Shown in pieces: positions 49,447-57,511 of a stretch of DNA of 64,000 bases; the first letter of the stretch is position 1; every line of letters begins with the position of its first letter. The DNA lies in contig NZ_BFAV01000071.1 of assembly GCF_002933875.1 (NCBI RefSeq), positions 1 through 64,000 on the forward strand, given 5' to 3'. Below the pieces are notes generated by a model that was given only the letters and a program-made list of their open reading frames with translations, was not told where the DNA came from and searched no databases. The translations under genes and the position numbers were made by a program. The DNA is from Desulfocucumis palustris (GTDB lineage: Bacteria > Bacillota > Desulfotomaculia > Desulfotomaculales > Desulfocucumaceae).

Positions 49447-50241
49447 GTGCCTGGAGGTTATTTTTTGAAGCATTAGGACAAGACCGCCGAAAAGCATGTA
49501 GATTGATTCAACGTTTAGGTTGTCTTCCGCCGTGGCGTCGAAAAATATATTGAGCCTGGATTCTAAATCGTCCTCAGGCTTGCTGTAGCAAAGGAGAATT
49601 GGAACTCCCGGCAAGGGATATAGAACAATTGAAATATTAAAGGGGAAACCGGTTGTCACTTGCTTTCCGCCAAAAATATAAATCATGTCCTCAAAAAGTT
49701 CCGTGTGGGCGTCGGCAATTTGTTTTAAAGGTTTTTCACATCTCTGCTCAAAAAGCGGATTAAATTTCATTCCGTTTTTTAGTTCCCTGAATGGAACCCA
49801 TTTTCCGGAAACATTAGTACCCGCGCTGGAAATAATATAGTTGAGCAGGGGTATGGTTACCCATACATTAACATGGCAGTCGGATGTAATATTTCCCCCG
49901 GTATCAACGGTGAAGTTCTTGCCGAGACATTTGATTGTCAATTTATCGTTGGATAATTTAGCTCCCAATCTTTCCGCCGATGAAGGGAAATCAACTGTTT
50001 TAATTTTATTTTTCAAATCCGTCAGGGTTTTCTCCAGGTGCTGTTCGAAATTTGTTTGTCTAACAATTTTTCCGTTAAGCTGCTCGATTATGTTTTTATC
50101 CAGATGCGGGCAGTTTCCCAATTGTTTTTGACCCTTGATTACCTCGGCGGCAAAGGCCAGGCATGTGGGCGCCAGGCATTGCCTGCAGTTTGATTTTGGG
50201 AGCAGCTTGTAGATTTCCAAAGGATTATTAATTTGAGACAT
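49423..50241 (-). CDS. DUF3786 protein with N-terminal [4Fe-4S] motif
   Basis: 272-residue protein. The N-terminal cysteines C19, C22, C27 and C44 (CRQCLAPTCLAF, GNCPHL) form the C-x2-C-x4-C-x16-C pattern of the iron-sulfur domain also found in corrinoid iron-sulfur and reductive-activator proteins. The rest is a DUF3786 domain (VNVWVTIPLLNYI, GKWVPFRELKNG, FPFNISIVLYPLPGVPILLCY). It is common in anaerobes with Wood-Ljungdahl genes; function unknown. The last ~8 residues are encoded by the terminal repeat of element B. It is driven by the TTGACT/TACAAT promoter at 50405-50433. Confidence 0.78.
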   Translation of the reverse strand: MSQINNPLEIYKLLPKSNCRQCLAPTCLAFAAEVIKGQKQLGNCPHLDKNIIEQLNGKIVRQTNFEQHLEKTLTDLKNKIKTVDFPSSAERLGAKLSNDKLTIKCLGKNFTVDTGGNITSDCHVNVWVTIPLLNYIISSAGTNVSGKWVPFRELKNGMKFNPLFEQRCEKPLKQIADAHTELFEDMIYIFGGKQVTTGFPFNISIVLYPLPGVPILLCYSKPEDDLESRLNIFFDATAEDNLNVESIYMLFGGLVLMLQKITSRHGVRPLTY

Positions 50242-50384
50242 GAAATTACCCCTTTCTCGGTAAGAAAAAATTTAATTATTCCGGATATATCCCTGCACAA
50301 ATCAATCAAGGTGCCTATTCCGGCGGGTTAAAGGCAGTGCGGGCCGTTTTATCCGTTTTTTATTTCCCCGTATTCACAAGAGTA

Positions 50385-50404
50385 ATTGTTAATATGTTAA
50401 CAAT
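50385..50404 (-). promoter_or_regulatory. Perfect palindromic operator (MarR- or Rex-type)
   Basis: ATTGTTAA-N4-TTAACAAT lies directly downstream of the -10 box of the DUF3786 promoter. The core TTGTTAA-N4-TTAACAA equals the Rex (NADH-sensing) operator described for clostridia. The related site at the marR start argues instead for that MarR protein. Confidence 0.7.
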
Positions 50405-50433
50405 ATTGTAAGCCTGTTAACAGTTTCAGTCAA
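50405..50433 (-). promoter_or_regulatory. Promoter of the DUF3786 gene
   Basis: On the minus strand TTGACT (50433-50428) and TACAAT (50410-50405) are 17 bp apart, with a TGTTAACA palindrome between them. The same arrangement occurs before the MarR gene. Confidence 0.75.
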
Positions 50434-50519
50434 TATTTAATAACGGTTAAAGTAAATAAAATGACGGCCACCCGGAAGGAAGCGGCAGCCGTTAAGACAT
50501 TTAAATATGCCGATACGTA

Positions 50520-50558
50520 AAAACCCTTTAAGCCGGTTAGCCTGCTTAAAGGGTTTTA
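50520..50558 (-). terminator. Terminator after the MarR gene
   Basis: On the minus strand AAACCCTTTAAGC pairs with GCTTAAAGGGTTT and is followed by TT. It lies about 120 bp past the stop and upstream of the DUF3786 promoter, so that gene is transcribed separately. Confidence 0.7.
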
Positions 50559-50676
50559 AATTGCTGATGACCAGGGGAGGTACAAAATTTTAGCATGTTT
50601 TTTTATTTTGTCGTTTCTTTGCCGCGATGCCCGGAAGGTTGCATGGCGCACGCCGTTGCTGCAGCCATGCAACAAA

Positions 50677-51150
50677 TCAAACTGATTCCAATCCTTTTTT
50701 AAGTTTCTCCAGCAGTGAAATAAAGACTTCCTTTTCATTTCTGTCAAGAGCGGACATTATTTTATGAATGAAATTATTATGTACGGGAATGAAGGAGTTC
50801 ATGAGAATAATGGCCCTGTCCGTCAGGCAGACCCGGAACACCCTTTTATCCGAGGGATCGGCGTTGCGAATCACCAGGGAGTCTTTTTCCAGCCGCTCTA
50901 TCAGTCCGGTTATGTTGGCCCTGGAAACCAGCATCTTTTTTCCCAGTTCAGACTGGGTCAACCCCCGGTCGCCGGCCATGTACAGATGAATTAAAGCGTT
51001 GAATTTGGGCCAGGAAAGGCCGTACCGGGCAAAATGCATGGAAAAAACATCTTCCAGGGTATCCCATACCGATCCCAGCACAAACAGCGCGTTTTTTGAA
51101 AGGTAGTGGTCCGGCCCAGCTCCTTTTTCTTGAATCTTCCTAACCCCCAT
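50677..51150 (-). CDS. MarR family regulator
   Basis: 157-residue winged-helix regulator: LTQSELGKKMLVSRANITGLIERLEKDSLVIRNADPSDKRVFRVCLT is the HTH and wing, flanked by dimerisation helices. It probably controls itself and the DUF3786 gene, because both have the same promoter/operator block. The ATG at 51150 directly follows the operator and has no ribosome site; the predicted leader is only about 13 nt, so translation may be leaderless-like or start further in. The signal is unknown. Confidence 0.85.
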   Translation of the reverse strand: MGVRKIQEKGAGPDHYLSKNALFVLGSVWDTLEDVFSMHFARYGLSWPKFNALIHLYMAGDRGLTQSELGKKMLVSRANITGLIERLEKDSLVIRNADPSDKRVFRVCLTDRAIILMNSFIPVHNNFIHKIMSALDRNEKEVFISLLEKLKKGLESV

Positions 51151-51198
51151 ATTGTTAATATATTAAATTATTGTAAGCATATTAACAGACCCAGTCAA
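51151..51198 (-). promoter_or_regulatory. Promoter/operator of the MarR gene
   Basis: TTGACT (51198-51193) and TACAAT (51175-51170) are 17 bp apart. An imperfect copy of the ATTGTTAA palindrome (51151-51170) lies immediately after the -10. The block matches 50385-50433 over about 50 bp. Confidence 0.75.
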
Positions 51199-51256
51199 GA
51201 ATGTCTCCGGCTGCAAGTTCAATATCAATAGAATATTTTAAATTTACTCGGTAAAA

Positions 51257-51297
51257 ATAGGGGCTGTCCCCAATAGCCCGGGGGACAGCCCTTAAAA
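51257..51297 (-). terminator. Terminator after ilvE
   Basis: On the minus strand GGGCTGTCCCC pairs with GGGGACAGCCC and is followed by CTATTTTT, shortly past the ilvE stop. The GGGGAC core links it to the dispersed hairpins. Confidence 0.75.
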
Positions 51298-51307
51298 ATT
51301 ACCTTTC

Positions 51308-52372
51308 TTACAGTTCCTCCACCCAGCCCAACTCATCCGTAAGCAGGCCGTACTGTATGCCGGTGATATGGTCGTAAAACTTTTGGGACAGCTCGCCCAC
51401 TCCACCGTTGCCGGGCACAATTGTTTCATCCCGCCATTTAAGCTCATTTACAGGAGATACCACGGCGGCGGTGCCGGAGCCGAAAATTTCCTGCAATTTG
51501 CCGCTGTGGGAGGCCGCAACCACTTCGTCTATGGACAGCCGGCGCTCAACAGTGTCGAGACCCCATTTCCGGGATACCTGGAGTACCGAATCCCTGGTGA
51601 TTCCGCCAAGAATGCTGCCCTCCAGGGGCGGGGTAATAACCTGGCCGTCTATTACAAAGAATATGTTCATGGTGCCCACTTCTTCGATGTATTTCAGTTC
51701 CACACCGTCAAGCCACAGCACCTGGGTATAGCCCTGCTTTTTGGCGTCTTCTGCCGCCAGGATGCTGGCGGCGTAGTTGCCCGGTGTTTTTACGTGGCCT
51801 ATGCCGCCCCGTACAGCCCGGACGTATTTATCGGTAACCATTATTTTTACCGGTTTGAAGCCTTCGGGGTAATAGGCTCCCACCGGTGAGAGGATAATCA
51901 TAAATTTGTAGGTGTTGGACGGTCTGACCCCCAGGTAGGGATCCGTGGAGATGATAAAAGGCCTGATATAAAGGGATGTTTCCTTGGAGCCGGGAACCCA
52001 GTCCTGTTCCAGCTTCAAAAGCTCAATTAACCCCTGGTGCACCATTGTTTCGTCTATTTCCGGTATGCAAAGGCGTTGGGCTGAGCGGTTCAGCCGGGCC
52101 AAATATGAAAGGGGCCTGAAAATACCGATTTTACCGTTTTGTCTCCGGTAAGCTTTCATGCCCTCAAAAATGGCCTGACCGTAATGCAGTACCATGGTGG
52201 ACGGTTCCAGGCTCAAGGGGCCGTAGGGCTCGATACGGGGGTTATGCCAGCCGTTGGAGACGTTATAATCAACCACAAACATATGGTCTGTAAACCTGGT
52301 GCCGAAGGTTAACTGGCTGTCAGCCGGCTTTTCCTTGAGATTCTGAGCTTTATAAACGGGAATGTTATACAC
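51308..52372 (-). CDS. ilvE: Branched-chain amino acid aminotransferase
   Basis: Cytosolic PLP enzyme of the last step in leucine, isoleucine and valine synthesis, also used for their degradation. The 354-residue length fits the longer (BCAT2-like) branch. The PLP lysine lies in GGIGHVKTPGNYAASILAAEDAKKQGYTQVLWLDG; fold-IV blocks GPLSLEPSTMVLHYGQAIFEGMKAYR and EVGTMNIFFVIDG are present. It is a single-gene unit with its own terminator; no T-box leader was seen upstream. Confidence 0.95.
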   Translation of the reverse strand: MYNIPVYKAQNLKEKPADSQLTFGTRFTDHMFVVDYNVSNGWHNPRIEPYGPLSLEPSTMVLHYGQAIFEGMKAYRRQNGKIGIFRPLSYLARLNRSAQRLCIPEIDETMVHQGLIELLKLEQDWVPGSKETSLYIRPFIISTDPYLGVRPSNTYKFMIILSPVGAYYPEGFKPVKIMVTDKYVRAVRGGIGHVKTPGNYAASILAAEDAKKQGYTQVLWLDGVELKYIEEVGTMNIFFVIDGQVITPPLEGSILGGITRDSVLQVSRKWGLDTVERRLSIDEVVAASHSGKLQEIFGSGTAAVVSPVNELKWRDETIVPGNGGVGELSQKFYDHITGIQYGLLTDELGWVEEL

Positions 52373-52587
52373 CTAAAGACCTCCCAACCATTTAATCGGA
52401 ATTTTATAAAAAATTTCTTGTTAGACTTCTATATACATTTTAATTTTTCCTTCAAAAATATTTATAAAGGGGCGCGATAATTATACCGCTGTGTTGCAGA
52501 TCACAGGGGAAGAAGTGTTTTAGTCACAGATAGCTGATAACCAGAGGGTTATAATTAACAGCGAATAAAAAACCGGAGGTAAATAAA

Positions 52588-52971
52588 ATGTCAATAAAAA
52601 GAAGGTCAATCGTTAAAATTGATGAGGATAAATGCACCGGCTGCGGTCTCTGTGTTTCTCCCTGCGCCGAGGGAGCCATTGAAATAAGGGATGGCAAGGC
52701 CAGGGTAATAAAAGACGAGCTTTGCGACGGCGCGGGATTCTGCCTGGGGGTCTGCCCGGAGGGTGCCCTGACCATAGAAGAGAGGGAGGCCGAGGAGTTT
52801 TCAGAGGAGGCGGTTCACAGGCACGTGGAAGGGCGGATAAAGAATTACATCCCCCAGAAGTGCTTTCGCTGCGGCCGCGGTGAGGATGAGCAGCCGGTAA
52901 TACCATGCCGGAGCGCAGGGGAAAGCCTCTGGGTATGCACCCGCTGCCTGCCCGCATTGATACACGGTTAA
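52588..52971 (+). CDS. Two-cluster ferredoxin-like protein with C-terminal Cys motif
   Basis: 127-residue iron-sulfur protein. The first [4Fe-4S] site is CTGCGLCVSPC (C-x2-C-x2-C-x4-C, with one extra residue against the usual C-x3-C) and the second is CDGAGFCLGVC. A C-terminal part has CFRCG and CTRC pairs that could bind a third metal. Such proteins serve as electron carriers or as subunits next to hydrogenases and reductases; no such partner is adjacent. ATG with GGAGG about 9 nt upstream; a terminator follows. Confidence 0.8.
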   Translation: MSIKRRSIVKIDEDKCTGCGLCVSPCAEGAIEIRDGKARVIKDELCDGAGFCLGVCPEGALTIEEREAEEFSEEAVHRHVEGRIKNYIPQKCFRCGRGEDEQPVIPCRSAGESLWVCTRCLPALIHG

Positions 52972-52980
52972 AATAATAAT

Positions 52981-53011
52981 AAAAAGGGGGGATGTGTTCC
53001 TCCCTTTTTTT
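52981..53011 (+). terminator. Terminator after the ferredoxin gene
   Basis: AAAAAGGGGGGA and TCCCTTTTTTT around a short loop, 10 bp past the stop. The A-tract makes it usable on the other strand for nothing in particular. Confidence 0.75.
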
Positions 53012-53017
53012 ATTCAT

Positions 53018-53218
53018 TCAGGGGTGCAAGCAGCGGCATTTTATGCAGCGTCCCCTGGAGCCTTTGAAAAGATCCTTGAAAAGCTGATCCAGATCTTCGT
53101 GTTTTAATTTAATCAGACCTTCGGTGTTAATCAGCGAATTGTTTACGAACATCCTGATATAGGCGTGCTCCTTGGTTTCAACCACCGTAATCAATTTGTA
53201 TTCATTCAACTGCTTCAC
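53018..53218 (-). CDS. Hypothetical protein, 66 residues, with Cys-rich tail
   Basis: Small protein starting at GTG 53218 or TTG 53209 (GGGGTGA favours the latter). The middle is a mixed alpha/beta segment (YKLITVVETKEHAYIRMFVNNSL) and the end has CIKCRCLHP, a possible metal knuckle. No family recognised. It is convergent with the ferredoxin gene and divergent from the phosphoesterase gene. Confidence 0.5.
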   Translation of the reverse strand: MKQLNEYKLITVVETKEHAYIRMFVNNSLINTEGLIKLKHEDLDQLFKDLFKGSRGRCIKCRCLHP

Positions 53219-53347
53219 CCCGCTTTGTGTGGGACTGGTAAAAGGGAATAAATCTATTTATAAACTTCCGTAAAATGCCGACTATGATATTACATTATGA
53301 TATGATTAACTTAAGCGAAGTTTAATGAGGGTTAGCCGGAGGATACA

Positions 53348-54070
53348 ATGAATATTTACTCCATGAGTGACCTGCATCTGTCCTTTGCCACCAGGCCGGA
53401 CCCGGACCAGTGGAATGCGATTTTATATAAACCCATGTCTGACCTGGATCAAAAGTGGTTGAATCACCCCCGGAAGATTTATGACAACTGGTGTTCCACC
53501 GTGACGGAAAAGGACCTGGTTTTGGTGCCGGGGGACATATCCTGGGCCATGCGGCTGGATCAGGTGCATTGTGATATGAATTTTCTCGGCATATTGCCGG
53601 GGAATATAATTGCGGTTCAGGGAAACCATGACTACTGGTGGCAGTCAATATCAAAAACCAGGGCGGTGGCGCCGGGGAATGTGCTGCTGGTCCAAAACGA
53701 CAGCGTTCAGGTGGGGGACTTGGCCTTATGCGGTTCCCGGGGATGGTTATGTCCCAACGGCGCGTATTTTAGCGATGACGATCTCAAAATATACAACAGG
53801 GAATTGATCCGGATGGAAAATTCCCTGAAAAGCGCGGCGGGGGCCGGGGAGATAATTGCTATGATGCATTATATGCCCACCAATGAGAAACACGAGTACA
53901 GCGGATTTATTGAGCTGTTTCAAAAATATGGCGTAAAAACGGTGGTTTACGGCCATCTTCACGCCAGGGCGTGCCGCTACAGGCTTCCGGATGTCCAGTG
54001 GGGAATCCGTTTTTATCTGGTCAGCGCCGACTATTTGGATTTTATGCCCCGCTTAATCCTCGCCAGGTGA
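53348..54070 (+). CDS. Calcineurin-like metallophosphoesterase
   Basis: 240-residue two-metal phosphoesterase. Visible metal ligands: D8/H10 (SDLHLS), D63 (PGDISW), N93/H94 (QGNHDYWW), H174 (MHYMP) and H203/H205 (GHLH). Family members cleave nucleotides, phosphoproteins or phosphodiesters; the substrate cannot be predicted. ATG at 53348 follows GGAGGATACA. It overlaps the next, convergent zinc-protein gene by 18 bp at the 3' end. Confidence 0.88.
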   Translation: MNIYSMSDLHLSFATRPDPDQWNAILYKPMSDLDQKWLNHPRKIYDNWCSTVTEKDLVLVPGDISWAMRLDQVHCDMNFLGILPGNIIAVQGNHDYWWQSISKTRAVAPGNVLLVQNDSVQVGDLALCGSRGWLCPNGAYFSDDDLKIYNRELIRMENSLKSAAGAGEIIAMMHYMPTNEKHEYSGFIELFQKYGVKTVVYGHLHARACRYRLPDVQWGIRFYLVSADYLDFMPRLILAR

Positions 54071-54907
54071 ATGTAGCTCTGATTTTTTAACAACGCAACG
54101 GGTGTGGCACACTGTCAGTTTGCCTGACGGATAAGAGTAAAATGCATCGCTGCCCGGGGTTATTGCTTCTCCGCAAACCGCGCATACAGTTTCATTGCGG
54201 CAGGTGGAAAGCACTCCTTCAATCTTTTTTTCACCTATGACGCCCGGGGCGGTTTTAAGTTTATTCTTTAGAGGAGTTATCGGTGAGCACTCCGGATGGA
54301 AAAATTTCCTGACCCTTTTGCCCTCCTGTCGGGCTTTAAACTCCACCAGTGGGGTATAGGGCAATATGCTTTTTCTGCAGGCGCAGCAACGTTGCTTCCG
54401 GGCGCCGTTTGCTTTCAGAACGTATCTTGTTTCCACGGGCTTCTGGCGCACCGACCTGTCCTTGAAAAAGGAGTGCCTTGATTCGTCTTCCATAATCCAT
54501 TTTTCTACTACCCTGTAAAAATCCCTGTAATTGCGGTCGGTTAATTTTATATGGGGCGGAAAACCCGCTTTTAGAATCTGGTTGTAAAACTCATTTTCGG
54601 CGACATCGTGGGCCAGCCCGTCCATCCGGGCGAATTCCCAGTTATAATTATTTTCCGTCAGCCAGGCGTGCAGGCCGTGAAAGATATTGCCGGAGCACAC
54701 CAGTACATGATCCTCTTCCGTCACGCCGGCACTTTCCATCAAGCCGACCACGGCTCTGCACACCACTTCCTCAAGACTTTCTCCGCCGGACCAGGTGAGG
54801 GGTATTGTAGAGATGTGGGATTCCTCGGGATTTTCGGAAACCAGAACCACGACCTCGGAAAAGGCTCTGCAGCCGCCTCCGGCATCCTCTATATACCAGG
54901 TTCTCAA
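54053..54907 (-). CDS. Hypothetical protein with two C-terminal zinc fingers
   Basis: 284-residue protein. The N-terminal half (VVVLVSENPEESHISTIPL, VLVCSGNIFHGLHAWLTENN) alternates strands and helices in a way that recalls RNase H-like folds, but no catalytic set is obvious. The C-terminal half has two treble-clef-like fingers: CCACRKSILPYTPLVEF with HPEC, and CAVCGEAITPGSDAFYSY with CHTRC, similar in spacing to PARP/LIM-type fingers. Nucleic-acid or protein binding is a guess. Confidence 0.55.
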   Translation of the reverse strand: MRTWYIEDAGGGCRAFSEVVVLVSENPEESHISTIPLTWSGGESLEEVVCRAVVGLMESAGVTEEDHVLVCSGNIFHGLHAWLTENNYNWEFARMDGLAHDVAENEFYNQILKAGFPPHIKLTDRNYRDFYRVVEKWIMEDESRHSFFKDRSVRQKPVETRYVLKANGARKQRCCACRKSILPYTPLVEFKARQEGKRVRKFFHPECSPITPLKNKLKTAPGVIGEKKIEGVLSTCRNETVCAVCGEAITPGSDAFYSYPSGKLTVCHTRCVVKKSELHSPGED

Positions 54908-55180
54908 AACATTGCAGCCTTCTTTCCGTAATTAAATAAGTTCATATTTTCATATTCTCACGAGGTTACTTATTTTCCTTCCGCCGGGCAGGAAATCAAC
55001 CGGTACAATTGTGTATGTTAATATTAGTTTATATTCTGCTTCCAAAAAATTTTAATTAACCGGCAGGAAAATGTGATATTCCGGAGAAGATTAAACCTAA
55101 GTATTGGGTGAACAGTCATTCATAATGCGACATTATTTCTGTCGCCGGTGGAGCGACAAATTTAAAAAGGGGGTAAATGT

Positions 55181-55501
55181 ATGCCGACGGTAAAAGAAAT
55201 TTTGGCTGCTTTGCAGGAAAAACTGGCTGATCCTGCTAAAATGAAGGGAACTACGGCCATCTACCAGTTTGTGCTGACCGGCGGTGAAGCCGGGAGCTAT
55301 TTCGTAAAATTCGACGACGGGGCGGCCACCATCCAGGAGGGAGCTGCGGATTCCCCCGATATCACCATCACAATGGATGCCGAGGATTTCAAAAGCATGA
55401 TCGGCGGCCAACTGAATCCCACCATGGCCTTCATGAGCGGAAAATTACAGGTAAAAGGCGACATGTCCCTGGCCATGAAACTGCAAACCCTGCTCGGTTA
55501 A
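55181..55501 (+). CDS. SCP2 sterol-transfer family protein
   Basis: 106-residue soluble protein with a complete SCP2-like lipid-binding fold: YQFVLTGGEAGSYFVKFDDGAATIQEG, DITITMDAEDFKSMIGGQLNPTMAFMSGKLQVKGDMSLAMKLQTLL. It probably binds fatty acyl groups or other hydrophobic ligands. ATG at 55181 follows AAAGGGGG at 8 nt. A short hairpin (TGTCGC/GCGACA) lies in the leader and a strong terminator after the gene. It is monocistronic. Confidence 0.9.
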   Translation: MPTVKEILAALQEKLADPAKMKGTTAIYQFVLTGGEAGSYFVKFDDGAATIQEGAADSPDITITMDAEDFKSMIGGQLNPTMAFMSGKLQVKGDMSLAMKLQTLLG

Positions 55502-55514
55502 AGGCATCTGGTTT

Positions 55515-55542
55515 CCCGGAGGCAGCTCCGGGTTTTTTTTAT
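55515..55542 (+). terminator. Terminator after the SCP2 gene
   Basis: CCCGGAG and CTCCGGG with a 4-nt loop followed by eight T residues. Confidence 0.9.
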
Positions 55543-55815
55543 TTATAAACATCGGAGTAAGGGGATTAAACCCGGTGATGGCGAGCTTTCCCGCCCAGTA
55601 TTTGCTTGTAGCGGTTAATTTTTTGTTTATATATCTGTTGCCTGTGATAATGTATAAATATATAATGTAACTTGGAGTTGGTATAATATATTGATATTTA
55701 TTGTTTTAAAAGCAGCACCTGCTTACCTGGTAAACCTATAACAAAAAAATAATATCGGCCTTAATAAATTAACCGCATTATTAATACCGATATAGACTGG
55801 GGGAGGGATACTTAA
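55543..55815. other. AT-rich gap, no gene seen
   Basis: About 270 bp after the SCP2 terminator, mostly A/T, presumably carrying the promoter for the next small gene. No open frame or repeat can be supported. Confidence 0.5.
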
Positions 55816-56139
55816 ATGTCAAGGTTTATCTGTGATACCTGCGGAAGGGAAGTGCTTCCCGTGGACGGAATTGTTTCCTGGACCAGGGAGGACAAAAGGC
55901 TGGGAAATTTCAAGCTGACTCACAAAGATACCCCGGGAAACAAATGTCAGCCGGAGAACAACAGGTACCGGGAGCTTTACACACTAACATTGGCCCACGG
56001 ATACCTTGAGTTTATATCTTATCTATTGGAGCGCTGGGAAGACAATCTTGTGCTGGATGATCCGCAGACCCTCCGCAAAGTAATGGGCCAGTTGAATCTT
56101 CACATACATGAAAAGCTCATAATGCTGATGGAGGATTGA
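55816..56139 (+). CDS. Hypothetical protein with an N-terminal Cys pair
   Basis: 107-residue protein beginning SRFICDTCGREVLPVDG (a C-x2-C knuckle) with a further Cys in GNKCQPENN, then a helical C-terminal half (LEFISYLLERWEDNLV, VMGQLNLHIHEKLIMLMED). It may bind one metal. No family recognised. GGGAGGG lies 8 nt before the ATG. A strong terminator shared with the convergent aminotransferase gene follows. Confidence 0.65.
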   Translation: MSRFICDTCGREVLPVDGIVSWTREDKRLGNFKLTHKDTPGNKCQPENNRYRELYTLTLAHGYLEFISYLLERWEDNLVLDDPQTLRKVMGQLNLHIHEKLIMLMED

Positions 56140-56168
56140 TCGTTATTAATAAATTTAAAAGATTTTAA

Positions 56169-56198
56169 CCCCGGGGTGACCCCCCGGGGCTAATTTTT
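56169..56198. terminator. Strong terminator between convergent genes
   Basis: Two CCCCGGGG blocks separated by 5 nt form the stem, followed on the plus strand by TAATTTTTTTT. It separates the 107-residue gene and the aminotransferase. Confidence 0.85.
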
Positions 56199-56199
56199 T

Positions 56200-57393
56200 T
56201 TACCGTTTTTTCATGTCCAGCTCTTCCGCCAGCCTGGTGAAGGAAGGCAGGGAGTTGATAATAATCTGTTTGTCTATGCAGTAGGCTATTCTGAAATATC
56301 CCGGCAGGCCGAATCCGGCCCCGGGAACCAGAAGTATGTTGTGCTCCTGGGCCTTTCTGACAAATTCCCCGTCGTCCGGCAGCGGGGATTTGGGGAAAAG
56401 GTAGAAGGCTCCGTCCGGCTTATTCATTTCAAAGCCCAGGGAGGTCAGGTGGTTGTACAGTATATCCCTTTTTTCCCGGTATTCCTCCAGGTCAACGCTT
56501 TCTCTCTGCAATCCGGCCACCAGCCTTTGCATCAGGGCCGGGGCGTTGACAAAGCCCAGGGTGCGGTTGGCGAAAACCAGTCCCTCCATCAGCAATTCAA
56601 TATCCTTTGCCCCGGGGCTGGCGGCTATGTAGCCGATGCGCTCCCCGGGAAGGGCCAGATCCTTGCTGTGGGAGGTAACCACCAGGCTGTTGTCCAGGTA
56701 CAAAAACACACTGGGTACCTTAATGCCGTCATAAACAATTTTTGCATAGGGTTCGTCGGAAATGACATAAATATCGCTGTTGTATTCAGATTCCTTTTGT
56801 TTAATAAGTTTTCCCAGCGCCTCCAGCTCTCCGGCGCTGTACACCACCCCGGTGGGGTTGTTGGGGGAATTGATGATTATGGCCTTTGTCCGGGGAGTTA
56901 TGGCCCTGGACAGCGCCTCCAGGTCAGGCCTGAATTCCGGGGTGGTGGAAACCTCAACTGTTTTTCCGCCGTGGTTGTCCACGTAAAATCTATATTCCAC
57001 GAAATATGGCTTTAATACAATAACCTCGTCCTCAGGGTCCAGGAGGGTTTTTAGCACCACGTTAATGGCCCCGCCCGCCCCGGTGGTCATTACCACAAAT
57101 TCCGGCCCGAAGGGAAGACCTGTTTCTTCCTTTAATACCTCCGCCACCGCCGACCTGGTTTCAGTGTAGCCGGCGTTGCTCATGTAACGGTGCATGCCCG
57201 GGACGGGGTTTAAGGCCAGTTTTTTCAGTTCCTCCCTGAATTTTTCCGGTGGCTCCACATTTGGATTGCCTATGGTGAAATCGAACACCTTGTCGGCCCC
57301 ATATATGGCTCTCAGCCTTTCACCCTCCTCGAACATTTTTCGTATAAAGGATGCACCGGCAAGAAATTTTTCAACCTTTTTACTTATGGCCAT
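56200..57393 (-). CDS. PLP-dependent aminotransferase, class I/II
   Basis: 397-residue fold-I aminotransferase. The substrate-binding and PLP blocks are FTIGNPNVEPPEKF, TTGAGGAINVVLKTLLDPEDEVIV, INSPNNPTGVVYS, VISDEPYAKIVYDG and SHSKDLALPGERIGYIA with the PLP lysine in SHSK. It resembles aspartate/alanine aminotransferase-like enzymes of group I-gamma; the exact amino donor is unknown. ATG at 57393 with GGAGATGATT upstream. Confidence 0.9.
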   Translation of the reverse strand: MAISKKVEKFLAGASFIRKMFEEGERLRAIYGADKVFDFTIGNPNVEPPEKFREELKKLALNPVPGMHRYMSNAGYTETRSAVAEVLKEETGLPFGPEFVVMTTGAGGAINVVLKTLLDPEDEVIVLKPYFVEYRFYVDNHGGKTVEVSTTPEFRPDLEALSRAITPRTKAIIINSPNNPTGVVYSAGELEALGKLIKQKESEYNSDIYVISDEPYAKIVYDGIKVPSVFLYLDNSLVVTSHSKDLALPGERIGYIAASPGAKDIELLMEGLVFANRTLGFVNAPALMQRLVAGLQRESVDLEEYREKRDILYNHLTSLGFEMNKPDGAFYLFPKSPLPDDGEFVRKAQEHNILLVPGAGFGLPGYFRIAYCIDKQIIINSLPSFTRLAEELDMKKR

Positions 57394-57474
57394 ATTAATT
57401 AATCATCTCCTTGAGTCTTTTGCGGCATTATCCATTAATAGCAAATTCTATGTAGCGGTGGAAAAACCTTTTAA

Positions 57475-57505
57475 ATGCGACAGGGGACGGTTCTTCCCTG
57501 TCGCA
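57475..57505. terminator. Hairpin terminator after the zinc-ribbon gene
   Basis: TGCGACAGGG and CCCTGTCGCA with a 10-nt loop, then TTTTA on the plus strand and TTTAAAA on the minus strand. Confidence 0.6.
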
Positions 57506-57511
57506 TTTTAC

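Noticed and set aside
50385-50404. Firm call of a Rex operator
   Set aside because: The palindrome fits the Rex consensus exactly, but the second, related site at the marR start and the shared promoter design fit MarR autoregulation equally well; left undecided.
50556-50747. 63-codon frame overlapping the 3' end of the MarR gene
   Set aside because: Out-of-frame shadow overlapping the MarR C-terminus and its terminator.
52500-52560. CRP/FNR-type site before the ferredoxin gene
   Set aside because: Only scattered TCACA half-sites; no complete palindrome.
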